Source: Chitinophaga caseinilytica (GTDB lineage: Bacteria > Bacteroidota > Bacteroidia > Chitinophagales > Chitinophagaceae). From it: a DNA stretch of 64,000 nt. How positions within the stretch are numbered: position 1 is the first letter of the stretch; every line of letters starts with the position of its first letter. Where the stretch lies: the NCBI RefSeq assembly GCF_038396765.1, contig NZ_CP150096.1, positions 2,277,001 to 2,341,000 of the forward strand, read 5' to 3'. Made by a program: the position numbers and the translations under genes. Positions 52,378 through 61,410 of this stretch are shown one piece after another. The notes below the pieces were generated by a model, which did not search any database, had not been told where the DNA came from, and worked only from the letters and a program-made list of their open reading frames with translations.

Positions 52378-54027
52378 TTATTCATCTCCTCTTTTGAGCA
52401 CATGATTGAGGGCGAGGTCGTCCCGGTCCAGTTGCTGCTCCAGTTTTCTGATGGATTGGTAATTATATCGGCTGTCTTTATGAAGCTTGATCAGTAATTC
52501 ACGCCGGAACTTGCTGATTTCCAGTTGTGCCATCAGTATGGGTGCTATGGGCACCGCCAGCCAGGGAACTTCATCCAGGTATGCGGGCTGCAGATTTCGG
52601 TCGGATTTTATTTTTTGTTGCAGTTGAACGAGCGCAACTTCGTACGAAGCCTTGATCTGTCGCTTAACATCGTCTTCCATGGGGACCGGAATTTCATGCT
52701 CTATAAAATGCAGTGTGTTTTGCAACACGAGCAATTGCAGCTCCAATTCTTCTTTTTCGGCCTGTAAGTTGGGCTTTAGGGCCAGTATCCGTATCATGAG
52801 CGGAAGAGACATGCCCTGAATGACCAAGGTAACAAATATGACCACGAATGTCAGGAACAGGATCAAGGCGCGGTGAGGAAAGGGCGCGCCGCTGTTCAAT
52901 GTCAACGGCAAGGCCAGTGCGGTGGCCATGGATACGATGCCCCTGGTGCCCGTCCATCCCACAATCAATACGTTTCTCCATGTCGTCTTCATTTCATCCT
53001 GCATCTCCTGCGAGCCGGCGGTTTTGGCGTCGCCCCAGAACAATTTGTGCGAATATGCCGTAGCGAAAACCCACGCCACGCGAACGATAATGACCACGAG
53101 GCTAACCAAAAGCCCATAAGCCAGCAGCATCAGCAGCGGATACTTCCCCAGTTCCTTTAATGCATCCGGCAATTGTTGGCCGATCAGTAAAAAAATAAAT
53201 CCATTCAGTAAATAAATCAAGGTATCCCAAACGGATCTCGACCGCATCCTTGTCTGGTAAGAAAATATCTTCGGCGAACGCCACGCGATGAACAAACCGG
53301 TACATACCACCGCCAGCACCCCAGACACATGTAGCCTTTCGGCCAGGATGTAGGAAATGAAAGGCGTCAGCAAGGTAAGACTGGTGCTCGTGATGGAGTT
53401 GTGGGTGATCTTTTTGTGCATCCACACAAAAATGTAACCGGACGCGACACCGCACAAAATTCCTCCGCAAACAAGTATGGAGAACTGCAGGCCGGCCTGC
53501 CAGAGCGCGAAAGTTCCGGTGTTCACTGCTATCAATGCAAAACGGTAGCCAATAAGGGCGCTCGCATCATTGACCAGGCTCTCGCCTTCAATGATGGTTA
53601 CCACTCTTTTATTGAGCCCCAGCCCTTTGGTTATTCCGGTAGCAGCCACTGCATCGGGCGGGGATACGATGGCGCCCAGTACGAACGCCAAGGGCCAGCT
53701 GAACCCCGGAATAAAATAGTATGCCGTTAGCGCCACCGTAATCGTCGTGAAGAAAACCAGCGCGATGGCCAGCGTGGAGATGGGCAGCATGTCTTTCCTG
53801 AAGTCGTGCCACGACGTTCGGGACGCCGCGTCGAACAGCAAGGGTGGAAGGAAGAGGAGGAAAACCACGTCCGGGTCCAGGATGAGGATGGGGAATTGAG
53901 GTATCAAACCGAACAATGCGCCGGTCATCACCAAAAGGATGGGGAATGGAAATTTTACCTTCCCCTCAAAAACGGACAAAGCAACTAAAACAACCAATGT
54001 AAGGATGACCGCATCAAATTGTTGCAT
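52378..54027 (-). CDS. Na+/H+ antiporter (CPA1 family)
   Basis: Inner-membrane sodium:proton antiporter, 549 residues from the ATG at 54027 (MQQFDAVIL); a frame starting at 54063 is longer but lacks support. About 12 membrane segments span residues 5-410. The CPA1 hallmark EGESLVNDASALIGYR is at about residue 160, and TGTRGIVSMATALALP at about 365. The C-terminal 130 residues are cytoplasmic, charged and partly coiled (EEELELQLLVLQNTLHF-like). Transcribed toward barstar copy 1 and alone. Probable role: pH and sodium homeostasis. Confidence 0.9.
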   Translation of the reverse strand: MQQFDAVILTLVVLVALSVFEGKVKFPFPILLVMTGALFGLIPQFPILILDPDVVFLLFLPPLLFDAASRTSWHDFRKDMLPISTLAIALVFFTTITVALTAYYFIPGFSWPLAFVLGAIVSPPDAVAATGITKGLGLNKRVVTIIEGESLVNDASALIGYRFALIAVNTGTFALWQAGLQFSILVCGGILCGVASGYIFVWMHKKITHNSITSTSLTLLTPFISYILAERLHVSGVLAVVCTGLFIAWRSPKIFSYQTRMRSRSVWDTLIYLLNGFIFLLIGQQLPDALKELGKYPLLMLLAYGLLVSLVVIIVRVAWVFATAYSHKLFWGDAKTAGSQEMQDEMKTTWRNVLIVGWTGTRGIVSMATALALPLTLNSGAPFPHRALILFLTFVVIFVTLVIQGMSLPLMIRILALKPNLQAEKEELELQLLVLQNTLHFIEHEIPVPMEDDVKRQIKASYEVALVQLQQKIKSDRNLQPAYLDEVPWLAVPIAPILMAQLEISKFRRELLIKLHKDSRYNYQSIRKLEQQLDRDDLALNHVLKRGDE

Positions 54028-54122
54028 CAGTGGAAAAGGTAGGCTAATTAAGCAGCCTGCCACGTATTTAAAAATACCTTACATAAGCCGGGGTGTGGAG
54101 CTGCAGACTATGTATATAAACA

Positions 54123-57100
54123 TTACATACTATTCAGGTAGATGCTGAATTTGCTGCCCATTCCGGGAGTACTTTCCACCCGCAGGTTTCCTCCTGCGGC
54201 GTGTATGATCTTGTTGGCCAGGTACAAGCCTACGCCATGGCCTTCCACCTGCATATTCAACCGCCCGTAGATGGTGAATAATTTCCGTATACCGTCCGGT
54301 GAGATACCGATCCCGTTGTCTTCAACGCTCAATACAACATATTTCCCTTCCTGGCGGGTATGGATGTGCACCCTTGGTTGTTCGCGGCTGGCGAATTTCA
54401 TCGCGTTGGAAATCAGGTTGTATAATATGCTCCGGAGATTTTTGGGCGAAAAGTAAACCGATTTCACTTCCAGGCGCGTTGTAATAATGGCATTGGACGC
54501 CTTTATCTTTTTCTCAAGGCTCCACTCGATATTGCTGAGCACTTCCCCGATGTCTACCGCTTCCATATCCGTCATGTTGTTTTCCAGTTTGGCGATAGCG
54601 GCAATGTTGTTGATCAGCATCCTGAATTTTTTTATGGAAGAATTAATGATGGACAAAAACTGCGTCAGTTCGGCGTTGCTGTTATCTACCAGGTTCATCA
54701 GGGCAATACTGGTTTCTATACTGCTCAGGGGATCGAGGAGGTCATGGGAAGCCATATGGATGAAGTGGTCCAGGTCGGCATTGATCCGCAACAGGCTTTC
54801 GTTTTTTTCATCCAACTCGATCTTAGCATGCTTGAGTGCGGAAATATCATTATAGGAAACGACCACTCCCTTTCGCCTGTTTTCCGCCTGCTGGATGTAT
54901 GGCACGATCACCATTTGGTACCAATGGCCATCGCTGGTCTCTATTTCCCGGGTAATTTCCACCCCATCTTGCTGAACACTTTTCACGTCTTTTACCAGGC
55001 TGTCTGTTTTAATATTGGTCGAAATATGGCCGATCGGCCGCCCGATGTCCGTTTCCTGCAGATTGATCAGTTTTACGGTTGCGGGCGAGAATTTCATTAT
55101 GCGCAATTGTTCATCGAGAAAAATCTGGCCGTTGATATTGCTCCTGAAATAATTGTTCAGGTCATCGTTTATTTCCAGCAACTGTTTATTCTTCAATTGG
55201 TAGTCTGCGTTAATCGTATGCAGCTCTTCATTGACGGACTGCATTTCCTCGTTGGTACTTTGCATTTCTTCGTTAGAGGAGATCAGCTCCTCGTTGAAAG
55301 ACTGCATATTCTCATTATATGCGTCTATTCTTTCATCGGCGGCGGAAAGTTGCTCTTTCACTGCTTTTAATTCCTGTTCAAGGCTGGATACGTATTTGAT
55401 GTTGTAGGTACGTTCGTCGAATGCCTCGTAACCAGGAGCAGTGGTGCCTGGCCCGGTATCTTCTTTCAGTATGACCAGGAATGTGGCCGGCATACCTGGC
55501 TTGCGCGGTATCGGGCTGATGGTGAGGTTGACCGTGATAGCGGTTCCGTTTGTTTGGAGGGGAATACGGCTGACGCCGGCTTGCTGTTGCGTTGCAGACA
55601 CCTGGCTTATCAGGGTATTGAAAGCCAGGGCCAGTTGAGATGGCAACAGCTCCAGCAGATTCGTATTGAAGTTTTGTTGCAGCAGGTACCGGGAAGTATC
55701 TCCGTATGATTTGATTACCTGGTAGTTTTCATTGATGCTAATGGCCAGGCAATCCAGTTCCCTGGCCAGCACTTCGTTCACGCTTTCGGCCATGTCAATT
55801 CCCCTGTTCCTGCCTGTATTGTCCCAGGTATGAGCGGGCGCATCGATGCTTTGCGATTCAGGGAGCGAAAACGCATCGAAGTTGATGATCCGTTTTTTGC
55901 TGATGTTTTTATACAGTCTCCATTTTTTGTTGATCACTTCCAGGTTGTCGATAATGGATGCGGGAGTTTCGCTGGCGCCCAGGAAGAGGTAGCCGTTGAA
56001 CTTCAGGCCAAAAAGCAGCATGGAGAACACTTTCTTCTGCAGGAGGGGTGTCATATAGATCAGCAGGTTCCTGCAACTGATGAAGTGCATGTTGCAATAG
56101 GGAGGATTCCTGGCCAGATCGTGCTGGGCGAATATGACCATTTGGCGGATAGCGGGAATGATCCTGTAGTTTTCCTGCTCTTTAATAAAATACTGGTGGA
56201 GTATTTCAGCCGGGATATCTTTTACACTATCCCAGTGATACAATCCTTTGCCGGCATATAATAAGGCCGCACTGTCCAGATCTGTCGCAAAGATCTTTAC
56301 CGGCACATCTTTATAGGGCCCGGTCAGTTTTTCCTTGACCAGGATCGCCAGGGAATATACTTCTTCGCCGGTGGCGCATCCCGCGATCCACAGTTTTAGT
56401 TCTTCGCCCGGCTCCAATTTTGCCAGGAGGTCGGGCAGGATGCTGTTCCCGATGATGTCAAACGCTTCCCTGTCCCTGAAAAAGGCGGTTACGCTGATCA
56501 GGAAGTCTTTTGCCAGGGCTGATACCTCCGGAGGGTTGGCACGCAGGAAGTTATAGTAATCTTCGAGTGAGTTCAGATTGGCGGATGCGGCTCTGCGTTT
56601 GGTGCGCCGGAGCAGGGTGGTGAGCTTGTAGTCTGAAAAGTCGAGCGGCAGCCGTTCTTTTATGAAATCGACAATGGTGACGATCATATTTTCATTTTCC
56701 CGGATTCCGGCCTCTTCTTCCCGTTGATGCAGCACGTAGTTTTCGATCACTTCGGGCATGGCGGAGGGCTCTAATATATAATCAACCGCTTCCGTAGCAA
56801 TGGCGGCCGACGGCATTCCGGGGAATTTTGAGGTGGCGGGGTCCCTGGCAATCACCAAACCGCCTTCGTGCTTAACAGCAATAATCCCTTCCGACCCATC
56901 GGCCCCGAGGCCCGATAAAACAACCGCAATCGCTTTGGGGCCATGGCTCACGGCCAATGAACCGAAGAATGTATTGATCGTGAGATGCGGCGCTTTTTCA
57001 TTTTCCTTGGCCGTCAGGTAAAGCCGTGAATTGCGGATGGTCATGAACTTGTCATTCGGGATCAGGTAAACATGATTGGGCATTACCTCCATCGAATTTT

Positions 57101-57296
57101 CGGCTTCCTGCACTAAGAGCTTACTGTGCCTGGAAAGCAGTTCAACCATCCTGCTTTTGAAATCCGGCGACAAATGCTGGACGATTACATAGGCCACCCC
57201 ATCCAACGGTGTATTATCAAAAAATGTATTGATCTCATCCATGCCCCCTGCGGAAGCACCGATGGCAATGATGTGGTGGGGCTCTCTGGTAATCAT
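54123..57296 (-). CDS. CheB-CheR-PAS-histidine kinase fusion
   Basis: A 1057-residue hybrid signalling protein. Residues 1-190 are a CheB methylesterase domain without receiver (Ser15 in GASAGG, His41 in QHLSPDF, Asp133 in GLGADGSEG, the full catalytic triad). Residues about 205-470 are a CheR methyltransferase (SAM motif WIAGCATGEE, 303-312). A long coiled coil with repeated NEEMQS units (about 645-715) leads to a PAS domain, then HisKA with His851 in SHDLLDPLSS and an HATPase (N box Asn960, DNGIG at 993-997). There are no membrane segments, so it is cytoplasmic. It may couple a chemotaxis-like methylation state to phosphorylation; the partner regulator is not in the window. Confidence 0.93.
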   Translation of the reverse strand: MITREPHHIIAIGASAGGMDEINTFFDNTPLDGVAYVIVQHLSPDFKSRMVELLSRHSKLLVQEAENSMEVMPNHVYLIPNDKFMTIRNSRLYLTAKENEKAPHLTINTFFGSLAVSHGPKAIAVVLSGLGADGSEGIIAVKHEGGLVIARDPATSKFPGMPSAAIATEAVDYILEPSAMPEVIENYVLHQREEEAGIRENENMIVTIVDFIKERLPLDFSDYKLTTLLRRTKRRAASANLNSLEDYYNFLRANPPEVSALAKDFLISVTAFFRDREAFDIIGNSILPDLLAKLEPGEELKLWIAGCATGEEVYSLAILVKEKLTGPYKDVPVKIFATDLDSAALLYAGKGLYHWDSVKDIPAEILHQYFIKEQENYRIIPAIRQMVIFAQHDLARNPPYCNMHFISCRNLLIYMTPLLQKKVFSMLLFGLKFNGYLFLGASETPASIIDNLEVINKKWRLYKNISKKRIINFDAFSLPESQSIDAPAHTWDNTGRNRGIDMAESVNEVLARELDCLAISINENYQVIKSYGDTSRYLLQQNFNTNLLELLPSQLALAFNTLISQVSATQQQAGVSRIPLQTNGTAITVNLTISPIPRKPGMPATFLVILKEDTGPGTTAPGYEAFDERTYNIKYVSSLEQELKAVKEQLSAADERIDAYNENMQSFNEELISSNEEMQSTNEEMQSVNEELHTINADYQLKNKQLLEINDDLNNYFRSNINGQIFLDEQLRIMKFSPATVKLINLQETDIGRPIGHISTNIKTDSLVKDVKSVQQDGVEITREIETSDGHWYQMVIVPYIQQAENRRKGVVVSYNDISALKHAKIELDEKNESLLRINADLDHFIHMASHDLLDPLSSIETSIALMNLVDNSNAELTQFLSIINSSIKKFRMLINNIAAIAKLENNMTDMEAVDIGEVLSNIEWSLEKKIKASNAIITTRLEVKSVYFSPKNLRSILYNLISNAMKFASREQPRVHIHTRQEGKYVVLSVEDNGIGISPDGIRKLFTIYGRLNMQVEGHGVGLYLANKIIHAAGGNLRVESTPGMGSKFSIYLNSM

Positions 57297-57529
57297 CGAG
57301 AAATGTGTTTTAATTTGACCGGAATAAAGATGTTCTGGAAGCAGGCGTTAAGAACGGCACAAGTTATGTTAATATTCCAAAAGCCGTTCCACAAAAAGGG
57401 ACACCGTGGAAGTAATGGTTGTTTTTACAGAATAAATGATGCCATTGCCGCGAAAAATAGCCGATCTTTATGTAAGATGTTTCCCCGGTGCTCCCATTGC
57501 CATTCATAGCTTGTTTAAACTAATATAAA

Positions 57530-58651
57530 ATGAAAGTCACGAAGTTGAATATTGTTAGGTTTGCCTCTAAAGGGGATGGTAGTTTTATTGATACCGTTAC
57601 AGCGCGTGTGCAGGAGTACTTTAGCGTTTCAGGTACCTCCCCATATGCCAACAGGGGGATGTGGATAAAAACAATTTTAATGATATTGGCGTACTTTATA
57701 CCATGGATATTAATAATCAGTAATACCGGGGCGAGTCATGTGATGCTATTCTGGCTATGCTGGTTTGTGATGGGATGCGGTATCGTAGGGATCGGCACCT
57801 GTGTAATGCATGATGCCAACCATGGAGCGTATTCCCCTAATAGGAAAGTTAATGTATTTCTGGGACATATGATGGAATTAATTGGTGGGTACAGCGTGAA
57901 TTGGAAGATTCAGCATAATTTGCTCCACCATACCTACACCAATATTAACGGCCTTGATGAAGATATCGACAGTGTCGTGTTCCTTCGGCTATCGCCCAGG
58001 CAGCAATGGTATTGGTTTCACCGTTATCAGTACCTGTATGCCTGGTTTTTCTATATGTGCATGACCTTATTCTGGATGACGGCGAAAGACTACCTGCAGG
58101 TGATCCGTTACAAACGGCGCAACCTGCTGGTTAAACACAAGATTTCGTTAAAGAAAGCCATTTTTCATATTACATGGTACAAAATGTTCTACTACGGCTA
58201 TGTGCTGGTATTACCAATCTTGTTCTCCGGCCAGCCATGGTACTTCGTGGTGGCGGGGTTTATTGTCATGCATTTTACAGCCGGCCTTATGCTGGCCTGT
58301 ATTTTCCAGCCTTCCCATATTATGCCGCATGCTACATTCCCAGAGCCGGTGTTGGAAAACGGCAAGCGTTGCATAAAAGACAGCTGGGCCATTCATGAGT
58401 TGGCTACTTCCACCAATTTCGCCCCGCGAAGCCGTTTTTTGACCTGGTGTATTGGAGGGCTTAACTTTCAAATCGAACATCATCTGTTCACAAATATCTG
58501 TCATATCCACTATAGGAAATTGTCGCCGATCGTAAGGGAAACCGCGGCCGCATTCGGATTGCCGTATCACGTAAAGCGAACTTTCTGGGGAGCCTTGAAG
58601 GATCATGCCAGAATGTTGAAGGTCCTGGGGAAGAATCAATTGGCACGATAA
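57530..58651 (+). CDS. Membrane fatty-acid (acyl-lipid) desaturase
   Basis: A 373-residue membrane di-iron desaturase. The three histidine boxes are intact: HDANH (94-98), HNLLHH (129-134) and QIEHH (314-318). The Gln in the third box is typical of front-end and linoleoyl-CoA-type desaturases. Four or more membrane segments flank the boxes (about 48-65, 70-92, 165-185, 212-265). It inserts a double bond into membrane fatty acids, plausibly for cold adaptation. It is divergent from the CheB-CheR kinase and has a terminator at 58696. Confidence 0.92.
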   Translation: MKVTKLNIVRFASKGDGSFIDTVTARVQEYFSVSGTSPYANRGMWIKTILMILAYFIPWILIISNTGASHVMLFWLCWFVMGCGIVGIGTCVMHDANHGAYSPNRKVNVFLGHMMELIGGYSVNWKIQHNLLHHTYTNINGLDEDIDSVVFLRLSPRQQWYWFHRYQYLYAWFFYMCMTLFWMTAKDYLQVIRYKRRNLLVKHKISLKKAIFHITWYKMFYYGYVLVLPILFSGQPWYFVVAGFIVMHFTAGLMLACIFQPSHIMPHATFPEPVLENGKRCIKDSWAIHELATSTNFAPRSRFLTWCIGGLNFQIEHHLFTNICHIHYRKLSPIVRETAAAFGLPYHVKRTFWGALKDHARMLKVLGKNQLAR

Positions 58652-58667
58652 CCTATTACATTGCCGG

Positions 58668-58695
58668 GTTCGATAATTGGCCCTCTCAGCCGGCA
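58668..58695 (+). repeat. 28-bp repeat A (tRNA-3'-end-like)
   Basis: GTTCGATAATTGGCCCTC continues to CGGCA; 24 of 28 bases match repeat B at 59679-59706. GTTCGA followed by a pyrimidine-rich tail resembles the T arm and acceptor end of a tRNA, but no full cloverleaf is present. It lies just before the desaturase terminator. Confidence 0.6.
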
Positions 58696-58735
58696 AAGAG
58701 GACAAATCACTTAAAAGGTGATTGTCCTCTTTTTC
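58696..58735 (+). terminator. Terminator after the desaturase
   Basis: AGAGGACAAATCAC pairs with GTGATTGTCCTCT (one bulged A) around a short AT loop, followed by a T run. Confidence 0.8.
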
Positions 58736-58811
58736 GTTTTTGGTCGGGTTCCCATTTGCGTAAAATGCGACAATGAACTGCTTAACTTATGATGGAAACA
58801 CGCCGTGCGTT

Positions 58812-59387
58812 TCACTGCTTCAAATAAGTTATCGGCGGGCCTACCTTCTCAAATCCGTGCGCTTTTCTAAGTTCATTCCTTTCTTCCTCTGTCATATTCC
58901 TGGCTACGCCTTCACTGAGTTTCCTGAAGTATTCTTCCATTTTTCCCGCAGGCTGATGGGCAATCATGACCCTGGCTTCGCCCTTCCCGATTTTTGCGAA
59001 AGTGTGAGGCACCATTCGGGGCCCGAATACCAAATCGCCTGCTTTGGCAGTGTATGTCGTTTCACCCACTCTGATAAGGAACTCACCTTGCAGCACGTAC
59101 CACCATTCATCCGTTTCATAGTGCGTATGCAGGATTGGCCCGCCTTCTTTGATACGGGTGGATTCGAAAACAAACATCCCGCCATCTGTGTCTTTTGCCG
59201 ATACTTTTGTATAAAAAACGTCTCCTTCAAACGGAGAAATACTTTTTCCGGCGCGATCTTTCCCGGCTTCCACCTTAAAGCCTTTTTCATCCCCGGATCT
59301 TGCACTTAATTTTGCAATCAGGTTGAATGGAATAGAAAACAGGGCTCCCATAACAGCCCCAAGCTTTAAGAAAGTACTGCGTTTCAT
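58812..59387 (-). CDS. Cupin-domain secreted protein
   Basis: A 191-residue protein from the ATG at 59387 (MKRSTFLKLGAVMGALFSIP, a signal or membrane leader); a frame extending to 59438 adds a poor N-terminus. The single cupin domain has ILHTHYETDEWWYVLQGEFL (metal-binding His-x-His and Glu, about residues 82-92) and PHTFAKIGKGEARVMIAHQP with the distal His. The substrate is unknown. The gene is the only one between repeats A and B, 1 kb apart. Confidence 0.88.
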   Translation of the reverse strand: MKRSTFLKLGAVMGALFSIPFNLIAKLSARSGDEKGFKVEAGKDRAGKSISPFEGDVFYTKVSAKDTDGGMFVFESTRIKEGGPILHTHYETDEWWYVLQGEFLIRVGETTYTAKAGDLVFGPRMVPHTFAKIGKGEARVMIAHQPAGKMEEYFRKLSEGVARNMTEEERNELRKAHGFEKVGPPITYLKQ

Positions 59388-59886
59388 AGCATCTGTTTTG
59401 GAGTTTAGGAATGTAAGAAGTTGAGCTGTCTGAAACAATTTTCCAATTGGTGTTTCCCATTAAAGCAATCCGCTGATGTCAAACAATGGCTGAATGAGAA
59501 TTATAAACGGGATTAAAGGAATTCTTTTCTATATAGCTAAATTAATTTTGCCGGCAGTATTGCATAACCGTACGATTTCCTCAGCGCATATAAGATGATA
59601 CAGCATGAATGCGACTTTTGGGCTTGCCTAAAGGTACAAATTCTGCCGGAATTGAAATACTACGGCCCTTTCGCGAAAGTTCGATAATTGACCCTCCCTG
59701 TCGGCATCCCATGCTCATGCAAACTGCATGGGCTTTTTTGTTTTAACGTCTTCCCTTTCTTTCAATGACCACTCCGGTGAATAGCCGAAGATATTTTGAT
59801 ATAAATTCTATTTTTGTTGGTGTCATGTAATTGTTCCAATGACGGATTGTTCTATGAATCATTTACACAAATAATATTAAGGTAAA
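59388..59886. other. Intergenic region with chimeric tRNA-like junction and duplicated leader
   Basis: Contains repeat B, the terminator and leader of the second 460-bp repeat, and about 290 bp of AT-rich sequence with no gene. No integrase or attachment-site recombinase is present. Confidence 0.6.
59679..59706 (+). repeat. 28-bp repeat B at the border of the second 460-bp copy
   Basis: Matches repeat A in 24 of 28 bases. Its last bases, GTCGGCATCCC, run within 6 bp into GCTCATGCAAACTGCATGGG, the sequence that follows tRNA-Asp at 51681, so this point joins A-like and tRNA-Asp-like sequence. Confidence 0.6.
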
Positions 59887-60172
59887 ATGATAGCAGTATT
59901 GGAAGGGAAAGAAATAAGGACAATTGAAGATTTTCACAAAGCAATCAGTGAGCAATTGGCGTTTCCCAGCTATTATGGAAACAATCTTGACGCGCTTTGG
60001 GATTGTATGACCGGATGGATAGATCCACCTGCCAAGGTTATTTGGAGAGATTTTGAATTCAGTAAACTGTACCTGGGCGAATTTGCGGATAAGGCTAAAC
60101 TGATATTTGATGATACCGTGAAAGTGCTTGAGGGGTTTAGGTTTGAATGTAGCTAAATACGAATCGATAATC
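59713..60172 (+). repeat. 460-bp direct repeat, copy 2
   Basis: Second copy of 51681-52141. The terminator, leader and barstar gene are kept in the same order; the leader has several substitutions and small indels, while the coding part is nearly unchanged. Confidence 0.9.
59887..60156 (+). CDS. Barstar-family ribonuclease inhibitor (copy 2)
   Basis: 89 residues, 86 identical to copy 1 at 51856, with the same YYGNNLDALWDC core. As for copy 1, no RNase toxin gene is adjacent. The coding region is better conserved than its leader, which suggests that selection maintains both copies or that duplication is recent. It could be an immunity protein against toxins from neighbouring cells. Confidence 0.9.
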   Translation: MIAVLEGKEIRTIEDFHKAISEQLAFPSYYGNNLDALWDCMTGWIDPPAKVIWRDFEFSKLYLGEFADKAKLIFDDTVKVLEGFRFECS

Positions 60173-60432
60173 AGAAATCCACGGCATCGGCGCGTGCTTG
60201 CGCTTAACTATAGCATAAAATCGTCTTCCCGGTGATTCGCATATTTTACCCGCGGTTACCGATGGATACAGCATTGAAAGATGGAACGGTTAGCAGATGC
60301 ATGGAATCGGCATCAGGCATTTATGGATAATTGTTTGAATATTTGCTATCTTTTGGTGATAATCTATTTTTCGGAACCCAGCGCGAATTCAATTTTATGT
60401 TGATAATCAATACAAATCCCGCCTAACTACCC

Positions 60433-61155
60433 ATGAAGCAGCTCCATATTTTCTTAATGACATTCCTTTTGTTCCCAGCCGCCGCGTTTTCGCAGGAAGC
60501 ATCTTCAGACAGTTTAATCGTAATTCTCCAGGAAAAGGATCCCGTACCTGAAGGCGCCACCCGCGTAGGTGCCATCAGGATCAAGGACGGGGGCTTCAAA
60601 TCCCGGTGTGGCTACGATCAGACATTGGAAGAAGCCCGCGAAAAAGCCCGTACATTAAAAGGAAATCTTATCAAAATAACCGAACTCAAACCGCCCGATA
60701 ATTGGAGCACCTGCTATCGCCTGCGGGCCGATGTGTACCATCACGACGGGCTCGCCGATATCGTTGCCGCACAACAAGCCGAGGCCGCCGCCGCCATCCG
60801 CACGATGCTTCCTGATACTGCTTCCTACGCGCTGTTGTGCGTATACCGGCCTAAAACCGGTGTGGGCACGCTGGTCCAATACAACCTGCATGTCAATGAT
60901 TCTGTGGTATGCCGCGTAAAGCGCGGAGGCAGCTACATGATCAAACTGCATACCATGGGGCAAACCCAAATATGGGCGCGAACCGAATCCAGGGCCGAAG
61001 TCTCGGCGGATATACAGCCCGGCAAAGTCTACTTCCTGAAATGCGGCATCGGCATGGGCGCCTTCGTGGGCCGTCCGCAGTTTTACCTGATGAATACAAC
61101 GCAAGGAATGTCCGAGTTCAGCTCCATGTACGGATCGGTAGAGGAGGAAGAATGA
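60433..61155 (+). CDS. Secreted protein with DUF2846-like C-terminal domain
   Basis: A 240-residue protein with a signal peptide ending near AFSQ. Residues about 25-100 form an unrecognised domain with two cysteines (SRCGYDQTLEEAREKARTLK and WSTCYRLRADVYHH). The C-terminal part fits the DUF2846 pattern (YALLCVYRPKTGVGTLVQYN, then an aromatic-strand region ending PGKVYFLKCGIGMG). The function is unknown; such proteins are predicted to be envelope-associated. It is followed by a bidirectional terminator. Confidence 0.78.
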   Translation: MKQLHIFLMTFLLFPAAAFSQEASSDSLIVILQEKDPVPEGATRVGAIRIKDGGFKSRCGYDQTLEEAREKARTLKGNLIKITELKPPDNWSTCYRLRADVYHHDGLADIVAAQQAEAAAAIRTMLPDTASYALLCVYRPKTGVGTLVQYNLHVNDSVVCRVKRGGSYMIKLHTMGQTQIWARTESRAEVSADIQPGKVYFLKCGIGMGAFVGRPQFYLMNTTQGMSEFSSMYGSVEEEE

Positions 61156-61207
61156 GGAAATGATAGTTTTGCCCTGACAAGGCCTCCCATCCACCACAAC
61201 CGAAATT

Positions 61208-61246
61208 AAAAAAGGGGACATCATTTTAAATGATCGTCCCCTTTTC
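61208..61246. terminator. Bidirectional terminator
   Basis: AAAGGGGAC-x-TCATTT pairs with AAATGA-x-x-GTCCCCTTT across a one- or two-base loop, flanked by A and T runs, between convergent genes. Confidence 0.8.
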
Positions 61247-61272
61247 TGTGGTTCCTTATATCGTATTACCCG

Positions 61273-61410
61273 TCACTTCCCCATGCCGCTGCTCAGTTTC
61301 ACGAACAGCCGCGGCGCCGAGCCATCGCGGTTGGTCTTGTATAGGTTCCAGTTGTTGCCGTCTGTTTCTTCCAGGTGGAACGACTGCGTGGCGTCCATCA
61401 GTTCTTTTTT
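61273..61410 (-). other. -1 frame continuation of the 717-residue gene
   Basis: At 61405-61410 the minus strand reads GTA AAA AAG AAC TGA. A shift of one base back on the A-AAA-AAG heptamer leads to GAA CTG ATG GAC and 43 more residues (ELMDATQSFHLEETDG, WNLYKTNRDG, LFVKLSSGMGK) with a TGA at 61273. The extension has normal protein character. Either a programmed -1 frameshift, a genuine inactivating slip, or a sequencing error in the A run. Confidence 0.7.

Noticed and set aside
58668..59706. Repeats A and B as additional tRNA genes
   Set aside because: Only the T-arm-like and tail part is present; no D arm, anticodon arm or paired acceptor could be drawn.
51598..60172. Active integrative element or transposon between the 460-bp repeats
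   Set aside because: No integrase, transposase, relaxase or terminal inverted repeats were seen, so only an old or integrase-less insertion can be proposed.
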